A stretch of 64,000 nt of DNA from Nitrospirota bacterium (GCA_027623995.1 JAQBUF010000004.1:18551-82550); one strand, 5' to 3'; positions 52,410 through 62,915 are shown, counted from the stretch's first letter. The notes: generated from the sequence alone by a model not told the origin. Numbers and translations are program-made.

Positions 52410-53252
52410 ATGAAAACCATCAAAGCCTATAACGGCGTTCCCATCCCTAGCTTTATGTATGGCACAGCCTGGAAGAAAGATGCGACGGCGGATCTTGTTC
52501 AGCTGGCCATTTCCTCAGGCTTTACGGCCATCGATACAGCCAATCAACTGATCCATTACAACGAAGCCCTGGTGGGTGAGGCGCTACTCACCCTTGCCCA
52601 GCAAGGCACCACGCGAGAATCCTTATTCCTTCAAACCAAATTCACACCCGTATCTGGGCAAGACCATCGCACCCCCTATGATCCTATTTCACCCATTACC
52701 CAACAGGTCCAACAATCATTTGAAAGCTCCTTGCAACATTTACATGCCGAGTACATTGACTCATATGTATTACACGGACCGTATTCACGACATGGGCTAG
52801 GCAAAGAAGACTGGGAAGTGTGGACAGCAATGGAGGGAATTTATCAATCAGGCAAAACTAAAATGATTGGTATCAGTAATGTCACTGCGGAACAACTCCG
52901 TCTGCTTTGTTTTAATGCCGAGGTCAAACCCATGGTGGTTCAAAACCGGTGTTATGCGGTATTGGGATGGGATCAAGAAGTGCGAGAAATCTGCAAAGGG
53001 CACGACATCATCTATCAAGGCTTCTCGCTGTTAACAGCCAATCGAGATGTATTGAGAAACCCCGCCATCCAGGCCATCGCCCAACAACGAAAAGTGGGAA
53101 CAGCTCAAGTCATCTTTCGCTTTGCACAACAGATAGGGATGGTCCCTTTAACCGGGACCACCAACGCACAGCACATGAAGGAAGATTTGCAGATTGAAGG
53201 GATTGAACTCACCAACGAAGAAGTTCTACGCATTGAAACAATAGAACTATGA
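52410..53252 (+). CDS. aldo/keto reductase
   Basis: GFTAIDTANQ, LQTKF, YVLHGP, GISNVT. Confidence 0.88.
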   Translation: MKTIKAYNGVPIPSFMYGTAWKKDATADLVQLAISSGFTAIDTANQLIHYNEALVGEALLTLAQQGTTRESLFLQTKFTPVSGQDHRTPYDPISPITQQVQQSFESSLQHLHAEYIDSYVLHGPYSRHGLGKEDWEVWTAMEGIYQSGKTKMIGISNVTAEQLRLLCFNAEVKPMVVQNRCYAVLGWDQEVREICKGHDIIYQGFSLLTANRDVLRNPAIQAIAQQRKVGTAQVIFRFAQQIGMVPLTGTTNAQHMKEDLQIEGIELTNEEVLRIETIEL

Positions 53253-53774
53253 TTGTTCTGTGAGGGTCGCGCCTTCCTGTTCCTCTAGGGCAACGTCATC
53301 AGACGTCACCGAATCAGATGAATCCTCGGTGGTCATCAAGGGCTCCTTACTTTTTATCACAGGGGACACGTTATTTTTGCTCTTTCCCTGCCCTCTATTA
53401 GGGCCCATGGATATCTTTCCATTAAAAATCACGCCATTGTCCATAGAAAGTTTTGGGGTCGAAATCGAGGCATCAATAATCGCCGGCGATTTCAACTCCA
53501 CCCGCTGCTGGGCCGTAATATCTCCTGTGATTCGCCCACTGGCAATCACCGACCCTGCGCGAATTTGAGCCCTCACGTTCGCTTGTTCTCCGATAAAGAG
53601 GGTATCATCGGTTTCAATTTCGCCCTCAAACGTTCCATCAATCCGAACATTGCCTTTGTAGGTCAGCGTCCCAGAGAATTGGACCTCGTGGCCAACAAAT
53701 GCCACAATGTCACCCAACTCAGCTAATGTTCTTGCGGAGTCTCGATTCGAACTGTCGTTTTTGTTCTGATCCAT
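53247..53774 (-). CDS. bactofilin (polymer-forming cytoskeletal protein)
   Basis: GTLTYKGNVRIDGTFEGEIETDDTLFIGEQANVRAQIRAGSVIASGRITGDI. Confidence 0.88.
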   Translation of the reverse strand: MDQNKNDSSNRDSARTLAELGDIVAFVGHEVQFSGTLTYKGNVRIDGTFEGEIETDDTLFIGEQANVRAQIRAGSVIASGRITGDITAQQRVELKSPAIIDASISTPKLSMDNGVIFNGKISMGPNRGQGKSKNNVSPVIKSKEPLMTTEDSSDSVTSDDVALEEQEGATLTEQS

Positions 53775-54012
53775 AGTCTTACCCCTTTATCTCGGAAAAC
53801 AGAATCATCAGACCTCATCCCGAGACACCCTACAAGAAATCCATCCTCGCTTCAATGCGTGAACACATTTTCCTGGAATTCCATTTAACCAACACGACCC
53901 AAACACAGCCTCACCTTGCTCCACCAAAATTTTTGGACATGTCGTCTTTGTGAATTTCCCCTCAATCATTTATGTAGAATACTGACAATTAGCCAGAAAA
54001 AACCCAAAATCC

Positions 54013-54402
54013 ATGAGGGTCATCTTTAACAATTCCATCATGAAGATCACATACGGCCCTCTGATCATAGCCCTAGCACTCATCCTGTCCTATGCCTCAG
54101 CCCTTGGCCAAAACAAACCACCGATCATGTTGGCAGAGATTTATGAACATGGTCTCGATGTCACCCAATATTGGGTGAGTGAAAAACTCGATGGCGTTCG
54201 GGCACGATGGGATGGGACTCACCTGGTCTCCCGAGGCGGGCATATTTTTGCCACCCCAGATTGGTTTATCCAAGGCCTCCCCACTACCCCCATGGATGGA
54301 GAATTGTGGACCGGAAGGGGACGCTATGAAGAAGTGTCGTCAATTGTCAGAATACAACAGCCTCATGACGGATGGCGGTCCGTCCGCTTTTTGATCTTTG
54401 AC
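54013..54402 (+). pseudogene. 3'-truncated secreted ATP-dependent DNA-ligase-like gene
   Basis: Signal-like N-terminus then YWVSEKLDGVRARWDGTHLVSRGG ligase motif I; coding sequence ends at IS terminal repeat. Confidence 0.75.
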
Positions 54403-55515
54403 CCGTGCTTATCTGGTTGTCACACCCATCCACTAGGGGTAGTATGCTGAGCATCTGTGCCAATCAGGAGCGCTCATGGTTATCGACGTGCTTGATCGAG
54501 ACGACCTGCCTTTCCCTCACTCGCTTCCGGAGTTTCAGCGCCTGTTTCCCGACGAAGCGGCGTGCGCGGCCTATCTTGAGCGTGCTCGATGGAGAGAAGG
54601 ATTTATCTGTCCGCACTGCGCGGTGGCTGATGAACCACGGTACATTTCTACGCGCCGTTCGGTACTTCGATGCCGTCATTGTCGGTGCGATACCAGCCTC
54701 ACGGCGGGCACCGTCATGGAACGCACCCACACGCCGCTTTCGGTCTGGTTCTGGGCTGCGTACCTGGTTGCCAGCCAGACGCCGGGAATGTCTGCTGTCC
54801 AGTTTCAGCGCCAGCTTGGGCTGTCGCGTTACGAAACCGCTTTCCAGATACTCCACAAGCTGCGCGCTGGCATGGTGCGTCCCGACCAAGACAGAATCGG
54901 CGGCAAGCCGGAAATCATTGTTGAAGCCGATGAAACCTGGATCGGCGGCCGCACGCGTGGCAAAGGGCGTGGCGTCCACGACATGGTGCTCGTGGCCTGT
55001 GCCGTCGAAGTCCTGCAGCGCAAGCGCACAAGCAGCCTCAATAAGCGGAAGAACGGGCGTTACGCCGGGCGCGTCCGCCTCTCCGTGGTACCAGACCGGA
55101 GCGCAAAGTCGCTGGTCGGTTTCATCGAAAGCGCCGTGGCGCCGGGCGCAACCATTATGACCGACGATTGGAGCAGCTATGCAACGCTCGGGAAACGCGG
55201 ATACCTTCATACCGCCGTCGCAGAGCGAGGCGACATGGAAGTCGCAGAAACCTTTTTGCCCATCATTCACCTCGTGTTCTCAAATCTCAAGACCTGGCTG
55301 CGAGGCATCCATCACGGCGTCAGCCCTCAACACCTGCAAGCCTATCTCGACGAATTCACCTTCCGTTTCAATCGGCGCTTCTACCCATTCAATGCATTCC
55401 GATCCTTGCTCGGCATCGCTGGTGATGTCACTGCCAAGACCTATGCCGAGCTTTACTCCGAAAAATCAAGAGCCACTACATTTAGTAGGCGGGTGTGACA
55501 ACCGGATAAGCACGG
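54403..55515 (+). mobile_element. IS1595-type insertion sequence
   Basis: 25-bp TIRs CCGTGCTTATCYGGTTGTCACACCC (24/25) flanking one transposase ORF. Confidence 0.85.
54476..55498 (+). CDS. IS1595-family (ISXO2-like) transposase
   Basis: N-terminal CPHC...CRHC zinc-binding motif; VEADETWIGGRTRGKGRG catalytic region. Confidence 0.9.
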   Translation: MVIDVLDRDDLPFPHSLPEFQRLFPDEAACAAYLERARWREGFICPHCAVADEPRYISTRRSVLRCRHCRCDTSLTAGTVMERTHTPLSVWFWAAYLVASQTPGMSAVQFQRQLGLSRYETAFQILHKLRAGMVRPDQDRIGGKPEIIVEADETWIGGRTRGKGRGVHDMVLVACAVEVLQRKRTSSLNKRKNGRYAGRVRLSVVPDRSAKSLVGFIESAVAPGATIMTDDWSSYATLGKRGYLHTAVAERGDMEVAETFLPIIHLVFSNLKTWLRGIHHGVSPQHLQAYLDEFTFRFNRRFYPFNAFRSLLGIAGDVTAKTYAELYSEKSRATTFSRRV

Positions 55516-56657
55516 AATAATCCTTGGGCTCCAATGGAAGCAAACAACCCGGTGGCTAGAATTCCCGTAAAACCACCAACTCCGTGAATCCCAACGACAT
55601 CAAGTGAATCATCATACCCCAAACGTGTCTTCCAGATCACCGCAAGATAACAGACCACCCCTGCCACAAGTCCCACGAATAATGCAGAAAGTGGACCAAG
55701 AAATCCAGCGCCTGGCGTAATCGTCGCTAAACCAGAAATTACTCCGCTGGCAACCCCCAACACGGTGGGCTTCCCTTGATTCATCCACTCCGCAATCATC
55801 CAACTCACACCCCCAGCACAGGCGGCAATATGAGTGGCCACAAAGGCAGAGGCCGCGACCTCATTGGCTCCCAACGCACTTCCCGCGTTAAATCCAAACC
55901 ATCCGAACCATAAGAGGCCAGTGCCCAACACCGTCATCGGCAAATTATGTGGCGGCATGGGCTCACTCCCAAGTCCCTTTCGTTTCCCCACCAGAATAGC
56001 ACAGATCAAGGCACCAAATCCTGAACTAATATGAACGACTGCCCCTCCGGCAAAATCAAGAAATCCCATCTGAGCCATCCATCCGCCACCCCACACCCAA
56101 TGAGCGAGAGGCGAATATATAAAGGTGGACCAGAGAACGGCAAAAGCCAACACAGCGGTAAATTTCATGCGTTCAGCGAAAGTCCCAGTGATTAAGGCAA
56201 CCGTGATCGCCGCGAACATCATCTGGAAAACCATAAAGACCAGATGAGGAATCCCCGTCCCAGGAAAGGCTTCTGTGCCCACTCCCATCAATCCCAAATG
56301 ATCCAGCCCACCGATAACCCCACCAACGTCTGGGCCAAAGGCTAACGTATAGCCCCACAGCACCCAGACGATGCTAATAACACATAAAATAATCGCCGTA
56401 TGCATAATGGTGCCAAGCACATTTTTGCTTCGCACGAGTCACCCATAAAACAACGCCAAACCTGGGAGGGTCATACACAGGACAAGGGCCGAAGAAACAA
56501 GAATCCACGCAGTATCTCCAGAATCAATGGCATTTGAGGTCCCATCCTGGGCCCACACAGTCGAAATACTCAGGCTCCCTAGAACCACCATGAAGAGTAG
56601 CCAGAGTGCGCTCTGTTTGGCTCGTGTCACAAGATCACCTCGAGTTAAGATTATCAC
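55482..56657 (-). pseudogene. ammonium transporter paralog: in-frame TGA and 3' truncation by IS
   Basis: LALFYG*LVRSKNVLG in one frame; C-terminus ends GAQGLF then IS-derived RAYPVVTPAY. Confidence 0.85.
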
Positions 56658-56708
56658 CTAAAATTACCGGCCCTCCATATAAAAAAGGAGTAACAGAAGG
56701 ACATGAGG

Positions 56709-57098
<390 letters not shown>

Positions 57099-57151
57099 TT
57101 AGACATCGCAGATCCTTTGCTCCTCTCGTTAGAAAGCAGAACGATTCAATA

Positions 57152-58465
57152 TTATGCATACGCCCGTTCGTGGTGTTCGCTCAGGTCGAGGCCAAGGACT
57201 TCTTCTTCCTTGGTCACACGAAGCCCAATAGTCATATCAAGAATCTTTAATATGATAAACGTCCCCACAAAAGAAAATATCCAGGTTGCGCCCACGGCCA
57301 CGAATTGAGTCACGACTTGATTGGGATTCCCGAAAAATAACCCGGTGCCTCCACCAACGCTCGCAAACAACCCCGTAGCAATGGCACCCCAAGTCCCTCC
57401 AATACCATGGATCCCCAGCACATCAAGGGCATCGTCATATCCCAATTTACTCTTCCACATCACCGCAGCATAACATAAGAGGCCACCGCCCAACCCCACC
57501 CAAATCGCGGAAATGGGCCCGACGAAACCAGCGGCTGGCGTAATCGCGACCAATCCAGCCACGGCACCACTCGCTGCACCAAGAACCGTGGGCTTTCCTC
57601 GGTAAATCCGCTCGACAGCCACCCACCCAAGTGCACCTGCAGCGGTCGCGATATGCGTTGCAACGAATGCACTCGCCGCAATCCCATTAGCAGCCAACGC
57701 ACTCCCCGCATTAAATCCAAACCATCCAACCCAAAGGAGCGACGCCCCAACAATGGTAAAAGGAAGATTGTGTGGGGAAAGGTTTTCCGATCCATAACCA
57801 TGTCGCTTCCCAAGCACCAACGCAGCGGCTAATGCTGCCACACCAGAACTAATATGCACCACCGTGCCTCCAGCAAAATCCAGTGCCCCTAAACCTTGAA
57901 GCCACCCGCCACCCCAGACCCAGTGAGCCAATGGTGCATAAATGAACGTTGCCCACAGAACCGCAAACAGAACAAAGGCGCTAAACTTCATGCGTTCGGC
58001 AATCGCCCCGCTAATCAACGCAACGGTGATCACTGCAAACATCAATTGAAACACCATAAAGGCAAGTTGTGGAATGGCGGTTCCTGAAAAAGCATCAGTC
58101 CCAACCCCACTCAGCCCAAGGAATTCAAGGCTACCAATGATTCCACTGATGTCAGTTCCAAAGGCAAGGGAGTATCCCCACAGCACCCACACGATACTCA
58201 CAATACAAACAGAAATAAAACTATGCATCATGGTGCTGAGCACATTTTTATTCCGAACCATGCCGCCATAAAATAAGGCTAACCCAGGGATCGTCATCAG
58301 CAACACCAAGGCAGAGCAAGTTAACACCCATGCTGTATCCCCGGCACTAATCGGGGCCGCGCCACTGGAATCATCTGCAAAGGCAGTTACTCCAAAAACA
58401 CTAAGCACTATCACCAAAAATAAAATACTTATAACTTTACATAAGACTATCCTTTTTCCATTCAT
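57152..58465 (-). CDS. amt: ammonium transporter
   Basis: LFYGGMVRNKNVLSTMMHS, DFAGGTVVHISSG, full-length C-terminus. Confidence 0.96.
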   Translation of the reverse strand: MNGKRIVLCKVISILFLVIVLSVFGVTAFADDSSGAAPISAGDTAWVLTCSALVLLMTIPGLALFYGGMVRNKNVLSTMMHSFISVCIVSIVWVLWGYSLAFGTDISGIIGSLEFLGLSGVGTDAFSGTAIPQLAFMVFQLMFAVITVALISGAIAERMKFSAFVLFAVLWATFIYAPLAHWVWGGGWLQGLGALDFAGGTVVHISSGVAALAAALVLGKRHGYGSENLSPHNLPFTIVGASLLWVGWFGFNAGSALAANGIAASAFVATHIATAAGALGWVAVERIYRGKPTVLGAASGAVAGLVAITPAAGFVGPISAIWVGLGGGLLCYAAVMWKSKLGYDDALDVLGIHGIGGTWGAIATGLFASVGGGTGLFFGNPNQVVTQFVAVGATWIFSFVGTFIILKILDMTIGLRVTKEEEVLGLDLSEHHERAYA

Positions 58466-58488
58466 AATATCCCCCCTTCCACGCTTCC

Positions 58489-59706
58489 CTAAAAGAGGAA
58501 GATGGCTTCGCCGGCTAAGGTTGATTGATTGTTCCCTGCCCCACCAAAACCATCGTCAAAAGTATTTTTGTTTGATTTATCATACCGGAATTCTACTCGT
58601 GTGATTAAATTAGGAACAGGTTTATATTGTAGGGTGTAGGTCATTTCCCAAAGAGTCTGCGGAACAGCGCCAGTAAGGGTATTACATACCAGGGCATTGC
58701 CCAAAGCCGTACTTCCGGCACAACTTTGGGTGCCACCTGCATCTTCAAAAATTTCACCACGGACCCGGGCACCCCATTGATCATTGAAGTCATAGATGAA
58801 ATACCCGGCCACGCCATTCCATCTCGAATTTAAGGCTCCAAATGTGGAATTATTTGCGTGGTTAGCATAATAGGCTTCAACCACAACTTTTGCTTTATCA
58901 GTGACCTGAGCATCAAAAATTCCGCCGAATAAGAGACGCTCAGAATTTTGTACATTTCTAGCACCTTCAGGTCCCCAGAAACCAAATAAAGAAACTACCA
59001 CATTGTTCATTGGGTGGATTGAGAGAAGAGCTTCTATGGATTTACTGCTATTTCCTGACGCTCTCTCTACCTGCAGTCCTGTAAAAGAGTTAATAACGCT
59101 GGCCGCAAAAGAAACATATTCATTAAAATCGTAGGATGCTCGAAGACCAGTTACTGTAAAGGGTTCTCCCATTCCAAACATGAATGACCGGGAGAAATTT
59201 GGATTATAAGGACTCTCAATCACCTCATATCCGATGAGGGTATTCATCCGTCCACCTTGAATGGTTATTCCATTCCCAATTGGGGCGATGAAGTTGACAT
59301 ACGCTTCCTGAAAGTCAAAGTCATCGGCTGCGGATCCACCAGAAAATTTTGCATCCTCACCAAAATTTAATTTCAAACGAAAACCAGCCCGATCTTCCAA
59401 TTTACCAGTTGCGCTCGCTCCTTTTTCCAATACCAATTGAGCATTATTGGGTCTGAAGGAGTTTGAGTCCCCATCGAAACTCCTCATATTATTAACACCC
59501 GTACTGGGATTATTAAAATTTTGTGTGTAGGAGGCCTCTACATATCCATACAGCGAAAGGTTTAATTTTTTTGCGATAGAGTTCTCATCCTCTTCCGCCA
59601 AGGTGATTGACACCACGGAGGGCACCATCATGAATCCCAGTACAATCACATTTGTAAAAATGGTCAAACCTATTTTTTTAACACTCGAAAGAGTCTTCAA
59701 TTTCAT
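58489..59706 (-). CDS. outer-membrane beta-barrel porin
   Basis: Signal peptide, GYVEASYTQNFN, porin composition with terminal aromatic EAIFLF; RBS GGAG before chosen start. Confidence 0.8.
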   Translation of the reverse strand: MKLKTLSSVKKIGLTIFTNVIVLGFMMVPSVVSITLAEEDENSIAKKLNLSLYGYVEASYTQNFNNPSTGVNNMRSFDGDSNSFRPNNAQLVLEKGASATGKLEDRAGFRLKLNFGEDAKFSGGSAADDFDFQEAYVNFIAPIGNGITIQGGRMNTLIGYEVIESPYNPNFSRSFMFGMGEPFTVTGLRASYDFNEYVSFAASVINSFTGLQVERASGNSSKSIEALLSIHPMNNVVVSLFGFWGPEGARNVQNSERLLFGGIFDAQVTDKAKVVVEAYYANHANNSTFGALNSRWNGVAGYFIYDFNDQWGARVRGEIFEDAGGTQSCAGSTALGNALVCNTLTGAVPQTLWEMTYTLQYKPVPNLITRVEFRYDKSNKNTFDDGFGGAGNNQSTLAGEAIFLF

Positions 59707-59914
59707 TTCACGCTCCTTTTGAAAAAACATCTTGTTTTCTAAGGTGGTCATTGCTGGGTTATTTTTCGACAACTGCGTCCCTCCGCACTTCATTGTGCCA
59801 ATAACGGTATTTCATATTCGCTCATTGAACTTTAACTTTTATTGACATTTTTCCTACACGTAAACCCTTAGGATATTTATCGCACATTTACCATGAATTC
59901 CAGCTTAATCCAAG

Positions 59915-60043
59915 CAAAAAAAAGTCCTCAACCCAATTCTAAAAAGGGTGAGGACTACATCGTCCAACAATATTTTTCAGGAAACCGGAACTTCACTGTC
60001 CCAGTACAAAAACTTTTATAAACTGGAAATGACTCTAAGTCAA
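59915..60043 (-). ncRNA. promoter-to-terminator unit: candidate sRNA or leader upstream of porin
   Basis: Minus-strand TTGACT-N17-TATAAA (60043-60015) then AGTCCTCACCC...GGGTTGAGGACT-T8 terminator (59956-59915). Confidence 0.55.
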
Positions 60044-60102
60044 GAAAATTTTTCTTTTTTTGAGATTGTTGAAAAAACCATCCTAGAATGCTTAGGTAGG
60101 AA

Positions 60103-60924
60103 ATGAGTTCTATTTCTAAATCAGATCCCCCAGCCCCAATCCAAGAAATCCCTCCTAATCCCCTTGGAGGGAAAACCTTTGTTGTTGATCAATCAGACGT
60201 CGACTGCTATCCACGCCCCAGTGCGGCAATCAAAGATGCCAAATCTCAGGATCAAGTGTTTATTCGTCCTGGAATATACGAAGATCGCCTATTCGTGGCT
60301 GACCAACCCATACATCTCATTGGTGCAGGCCGTGATCACGTCCAAATTTTTAGCCGTCGAAGCGGCCCCCTCTATCTACAAAAAGTTCCAAGCGGCTACA
60401 TTTCTGGAATCACCTTTAGGTATGTGGGAAGTGATCAACATTCCGCCATGAATATTCTCGATTCAACTTGCGCCATTTCCCAATGTCGAGCAATGGAAGG
60501 CATCTTATCCGGCATCGTCATTTATGGCCCAGAATGCCGACCGACCCTCAGTGATAACGAAGTATGCAGCAATCGAGAATCTGGCATTTTCACATTTGGA
60601 GGTGCCCGCCCCTATCTCACCAAAAATGTGTGTTTTGACAATCATCACTTTGGCCTGGCGGTTCGAGATGATGGCAGTAATCCGGATCTGATCAAAAATT
60701 TCTGCCACCATAATATGCTCAGTGGCATCTTGTTATTTCATGGAGCCAAAGCGTTAATCTTAGAAAACACCTGTGAACGAAATTTCCATTGGGGTGTCGT
60801 GATGACCCCGGATAGCCAAACCTCACCAGAGCAAGAACAACTGCTTCAAGCCAATGCGCTCACCAATAACCCACGAGGAGCTTTGATCGTTACCCATGAA
60901 CCACTCAGCGAAATTGGGAGGTAG
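60103..60924 (+). CDS. right-handed beta-helix repeat protein
   Basis: Repeated helix rungs (NEVCSNRESGIFTFGGARPYLTKNVCFDNHHFGLAVRD). Confidence 0.82.
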   Translation: MSSISKSDPPAPIQEIPPNPLGGKTFVVDQSDVDCYPRPSAAIKDAKSQDQVFIRPGIYEDRLFVADQPIHLIGAGRDHVQIFSRRSGPLYLQKVPSGYISGITFRYVGSDQHSAMNILDSTCAISQCRAMEGILSGIVIYGPECRPTLSDNEVCSNRESGIFTFGGARPYLTKNVCFDNHHFGLAVRDDGSNPDLIKNFCHHNMLSGILLFHGAKALILENTCERNFHWGVVMTPDSQTSPEQEQLLQANALTNNPRGALIVTHEPLSEIGR

Positions 60925-60967
60925 GATAAAAAACAGGGAAGATATTTTTGAAAATAAATAGAAAAGA

Positions 60968-61345
60968 TTAAGGAAGACGAAGAAAACCAATAGCCAGGCA
61001 CACCCAGCCAGTCAGAAACAACACCCCACCAATAGGTGTCATCGCGCCTAGCCATCGAGTATCAGAAAGTGCGAGCACATACAGGCTACCAGAAAAAATC
61101 ACAATTCCCACGACAAACGCCAACGCCGCTTTTCGAAAAATTCCCAATTCAAATTGCGTCAATGCCCAGCCAGAAAATAACAGCGCCAGGGAATGAAACA
61201 TGTGATAGCGAACACCAGTTTCAAACACTTCCATCATGCGCTCGGAGAGCCGAGGTCTCAGCATATGAGCACCAAAAGCCCCGGTGGCAACCGCGATACC
61301 AGCCAACACAGCACCCAAGGCTAAGATCTGTCTTCCAGTCATCAT
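60968..61345 (-). CDS. DUF423 family membrane protein
   Basis: GAVLAGIAVATGAFGAHML, TGVRYHMFHSLALL, FSGSLYVLALS. Confidence 0.9.
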   Translation of the reverse strand: MMTGRQILALGAVLAGIAVATGAFGAHMLRPRLSERMMEVFETGVRYHMFHSLALLFSGWALTQFELGIFRKAALAFVVGIVIFSGSLYVLALSDTRWLGAMTPIGGVLFLTGWVCLAIGFLRLP

Positions 61346-61369
61346 ACACTCCTCACATCAACTATGGAG

Positions 61370-61630
61370 CCATTGAATATTTCATGCCCAAGACCCATGA
61401 AAGCTCGAGATAAGACGACCAGCATCAGTGAGTGGGAATGTTCAAAAAAGTCCGTCCAGCAAGGCCGCAGCCCTTTTGACGCGCGGAGCGTACTCTCAGT
61501 ACGTGAGCGCGAACACCGCGAAGAGCGGCAAGTCTGTGAGCCCGAAGGTCAGGCAAAAGGGCGACGATGTCTGTGCGAGCCGCTTCGGCAAAGCCAGAGA
61601 ACGCTGCTGGCGGCTTTTTTCAACATTCCC
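61370..61630. repeat. modular long-hairpin intergenic repeat, copy D
   Basis: Same arms as copy A; core with GCGAACACCGCGAAGAGCGGCAAGTCTGTGAGCC module. Confidence 0.9.
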
Positions 61631-61631
61631 A

Positions 61632-61853
61632 CTATGGTGAACTCACCGTTGGAATAATTCGGCCCCAATGGATACCTTGCCAAATTCGTTCGTGTCCCCA
61701 ATACAAGCCGATTTTAGCCACGGCATCAATTGACCCGACAATTGCCGCTGCTGCCAGTTCACCTGAGTAAATATACACCACGATAGTGGTCACCATAGTG
61801 GCGACGAGTCTCCAACTCATGCCCTTCACTACACTTCGAAGATGCGTTTCCAT
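61632..61853 (-). CDS. DUF2061 family protein
   Basis: KGMSWRLVATMVTTIVVYIYSGE...KIGLYWGHERIWQ. Confidence 0.85.
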   Translation of the reverse strand: METHLRSVVKGMSWRLVATMVTTIVVYIYSGELAAAAIVGSIDAVAKIGLYWGHERIWQGIHWGRIIPTVSSP

Positions 61854-61887
61854 GAGAAACTCCTAATTTTCTAATAAGACCAACCAG

Positions 61888-62367
61888 CTACCGAGTAACC
61901 GGAACTTGTTTTTTCAGTTTTTTGGACACCGTTGAGACACCCGGCATTTGTTGAGCAAAATCTTTCAAGGTGTAATGGTCAAGCACTCCGGCAATCGCAT
62001 TGCGAACATCGAGCATAGGGATCTTAATCGGACATTGCAGGGCCTGAGCATAGGGACAATCTTCACACGTTTGATACGCCGTCTGGCTCACACAGGGAAT
62101 GGGTGCCAGAGGTCCATCCAAGGCGCGAATGATTGACCCAAGAGAAATTTGCTCAGGTTTTTTAATCAGACGAAACCCGCCATCAACCCCTGGGCGGCTC
62201 GCCAACACCCCTGCATGTTTCAATTGAAGAAGAATTGATTCTAAAAACCCTAAAGGGATGTGTTGCCGTTCCGCGATATCGGAACGACGAACCAAACTTT
62301 GGCCATAAGCCAACGTCAATTCCAACAAGGCCCGCAAGGCATATTCACTCTTTTTAGACAAACGCAT
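61888..62367 (-). CDS. Rrf2-family transcriptional regulator
   Basis: LSKKSEYALRALLELTLAYGQ and C..C......C motif CEDCPYAQALQCPI. Confidence 0.9.
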   Translation of the reverse strand: MRLSKKSEYALRALLELTLAYGQSLVRRSDIAERQHIPLGFLESILLQLKHAGVLASRPGVDGGFRLIKKPEQISLGSIIRALDGPLAPIPCVSQTAYQTCEDCPYAQALQCPIKIPMLDVRNAIAGVLDHYTLKDFAQQMPGVSTVSKKLKKQVPVTR

Positions 62368-62915
62368 GATTTATTTTAAAGTTAACTATATTGATAAACA
62401 ATTACAAAATACCTTCTCCGCATTTGATCTAAGAGAATGGCTAGGAATTGAAATGTGAAAAAACCTGGCTGGAAATCAAAGAAATTATTTAAAAGAACTC
62501 ATCTAGGCCCAAACGATGGCAGACATATATATTGGCGTCACTTCATCTTGGCCCGCAAATCGAAGCCTTGGCGAAGGGTCTGAGGAAATTTTTAGACATC
62601 CCACCCCCACCAAGTCTATGTCGGACAGCCTTTACTCCATATTTAATGGCAGACCACCCGAAGCTAGACCCGCTTGGCAACCGAAGCTGGCTTGCCAGCC
62701 GAAGCCTTGGCGTAGGCTGGTGGAGGGCAGGACTACCGAAAAGTCTCTATAACTATATGATGTTAAATAAGATTATCATTTTATGAATTGCCTGTTGCCC
62801 CCAAAGTTGCCCCCACACTCGGAACGCAACTTCACAATTTGCCAGAGTTTCCCATAATTGGCAAGATCATTGATTTCAACTTCGTTTTTTTTAAATGCCA
62901 TCTTTCCAGCAAAGG

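Noticed and set aside
54464-55270. 268-aa minus-strand ORF and 54405-55160 plus-strand ORF
   Set aside because: Out-of-frame or antisense shadows of the IS transposase.
56437-56441. TGA in amt paralog as selenocysteine or programmed readthrough
   Set aside because: Aligned position is glycine in the intact paralog, and the gene is also 3'-truncated; nonsense mutation is simpler.
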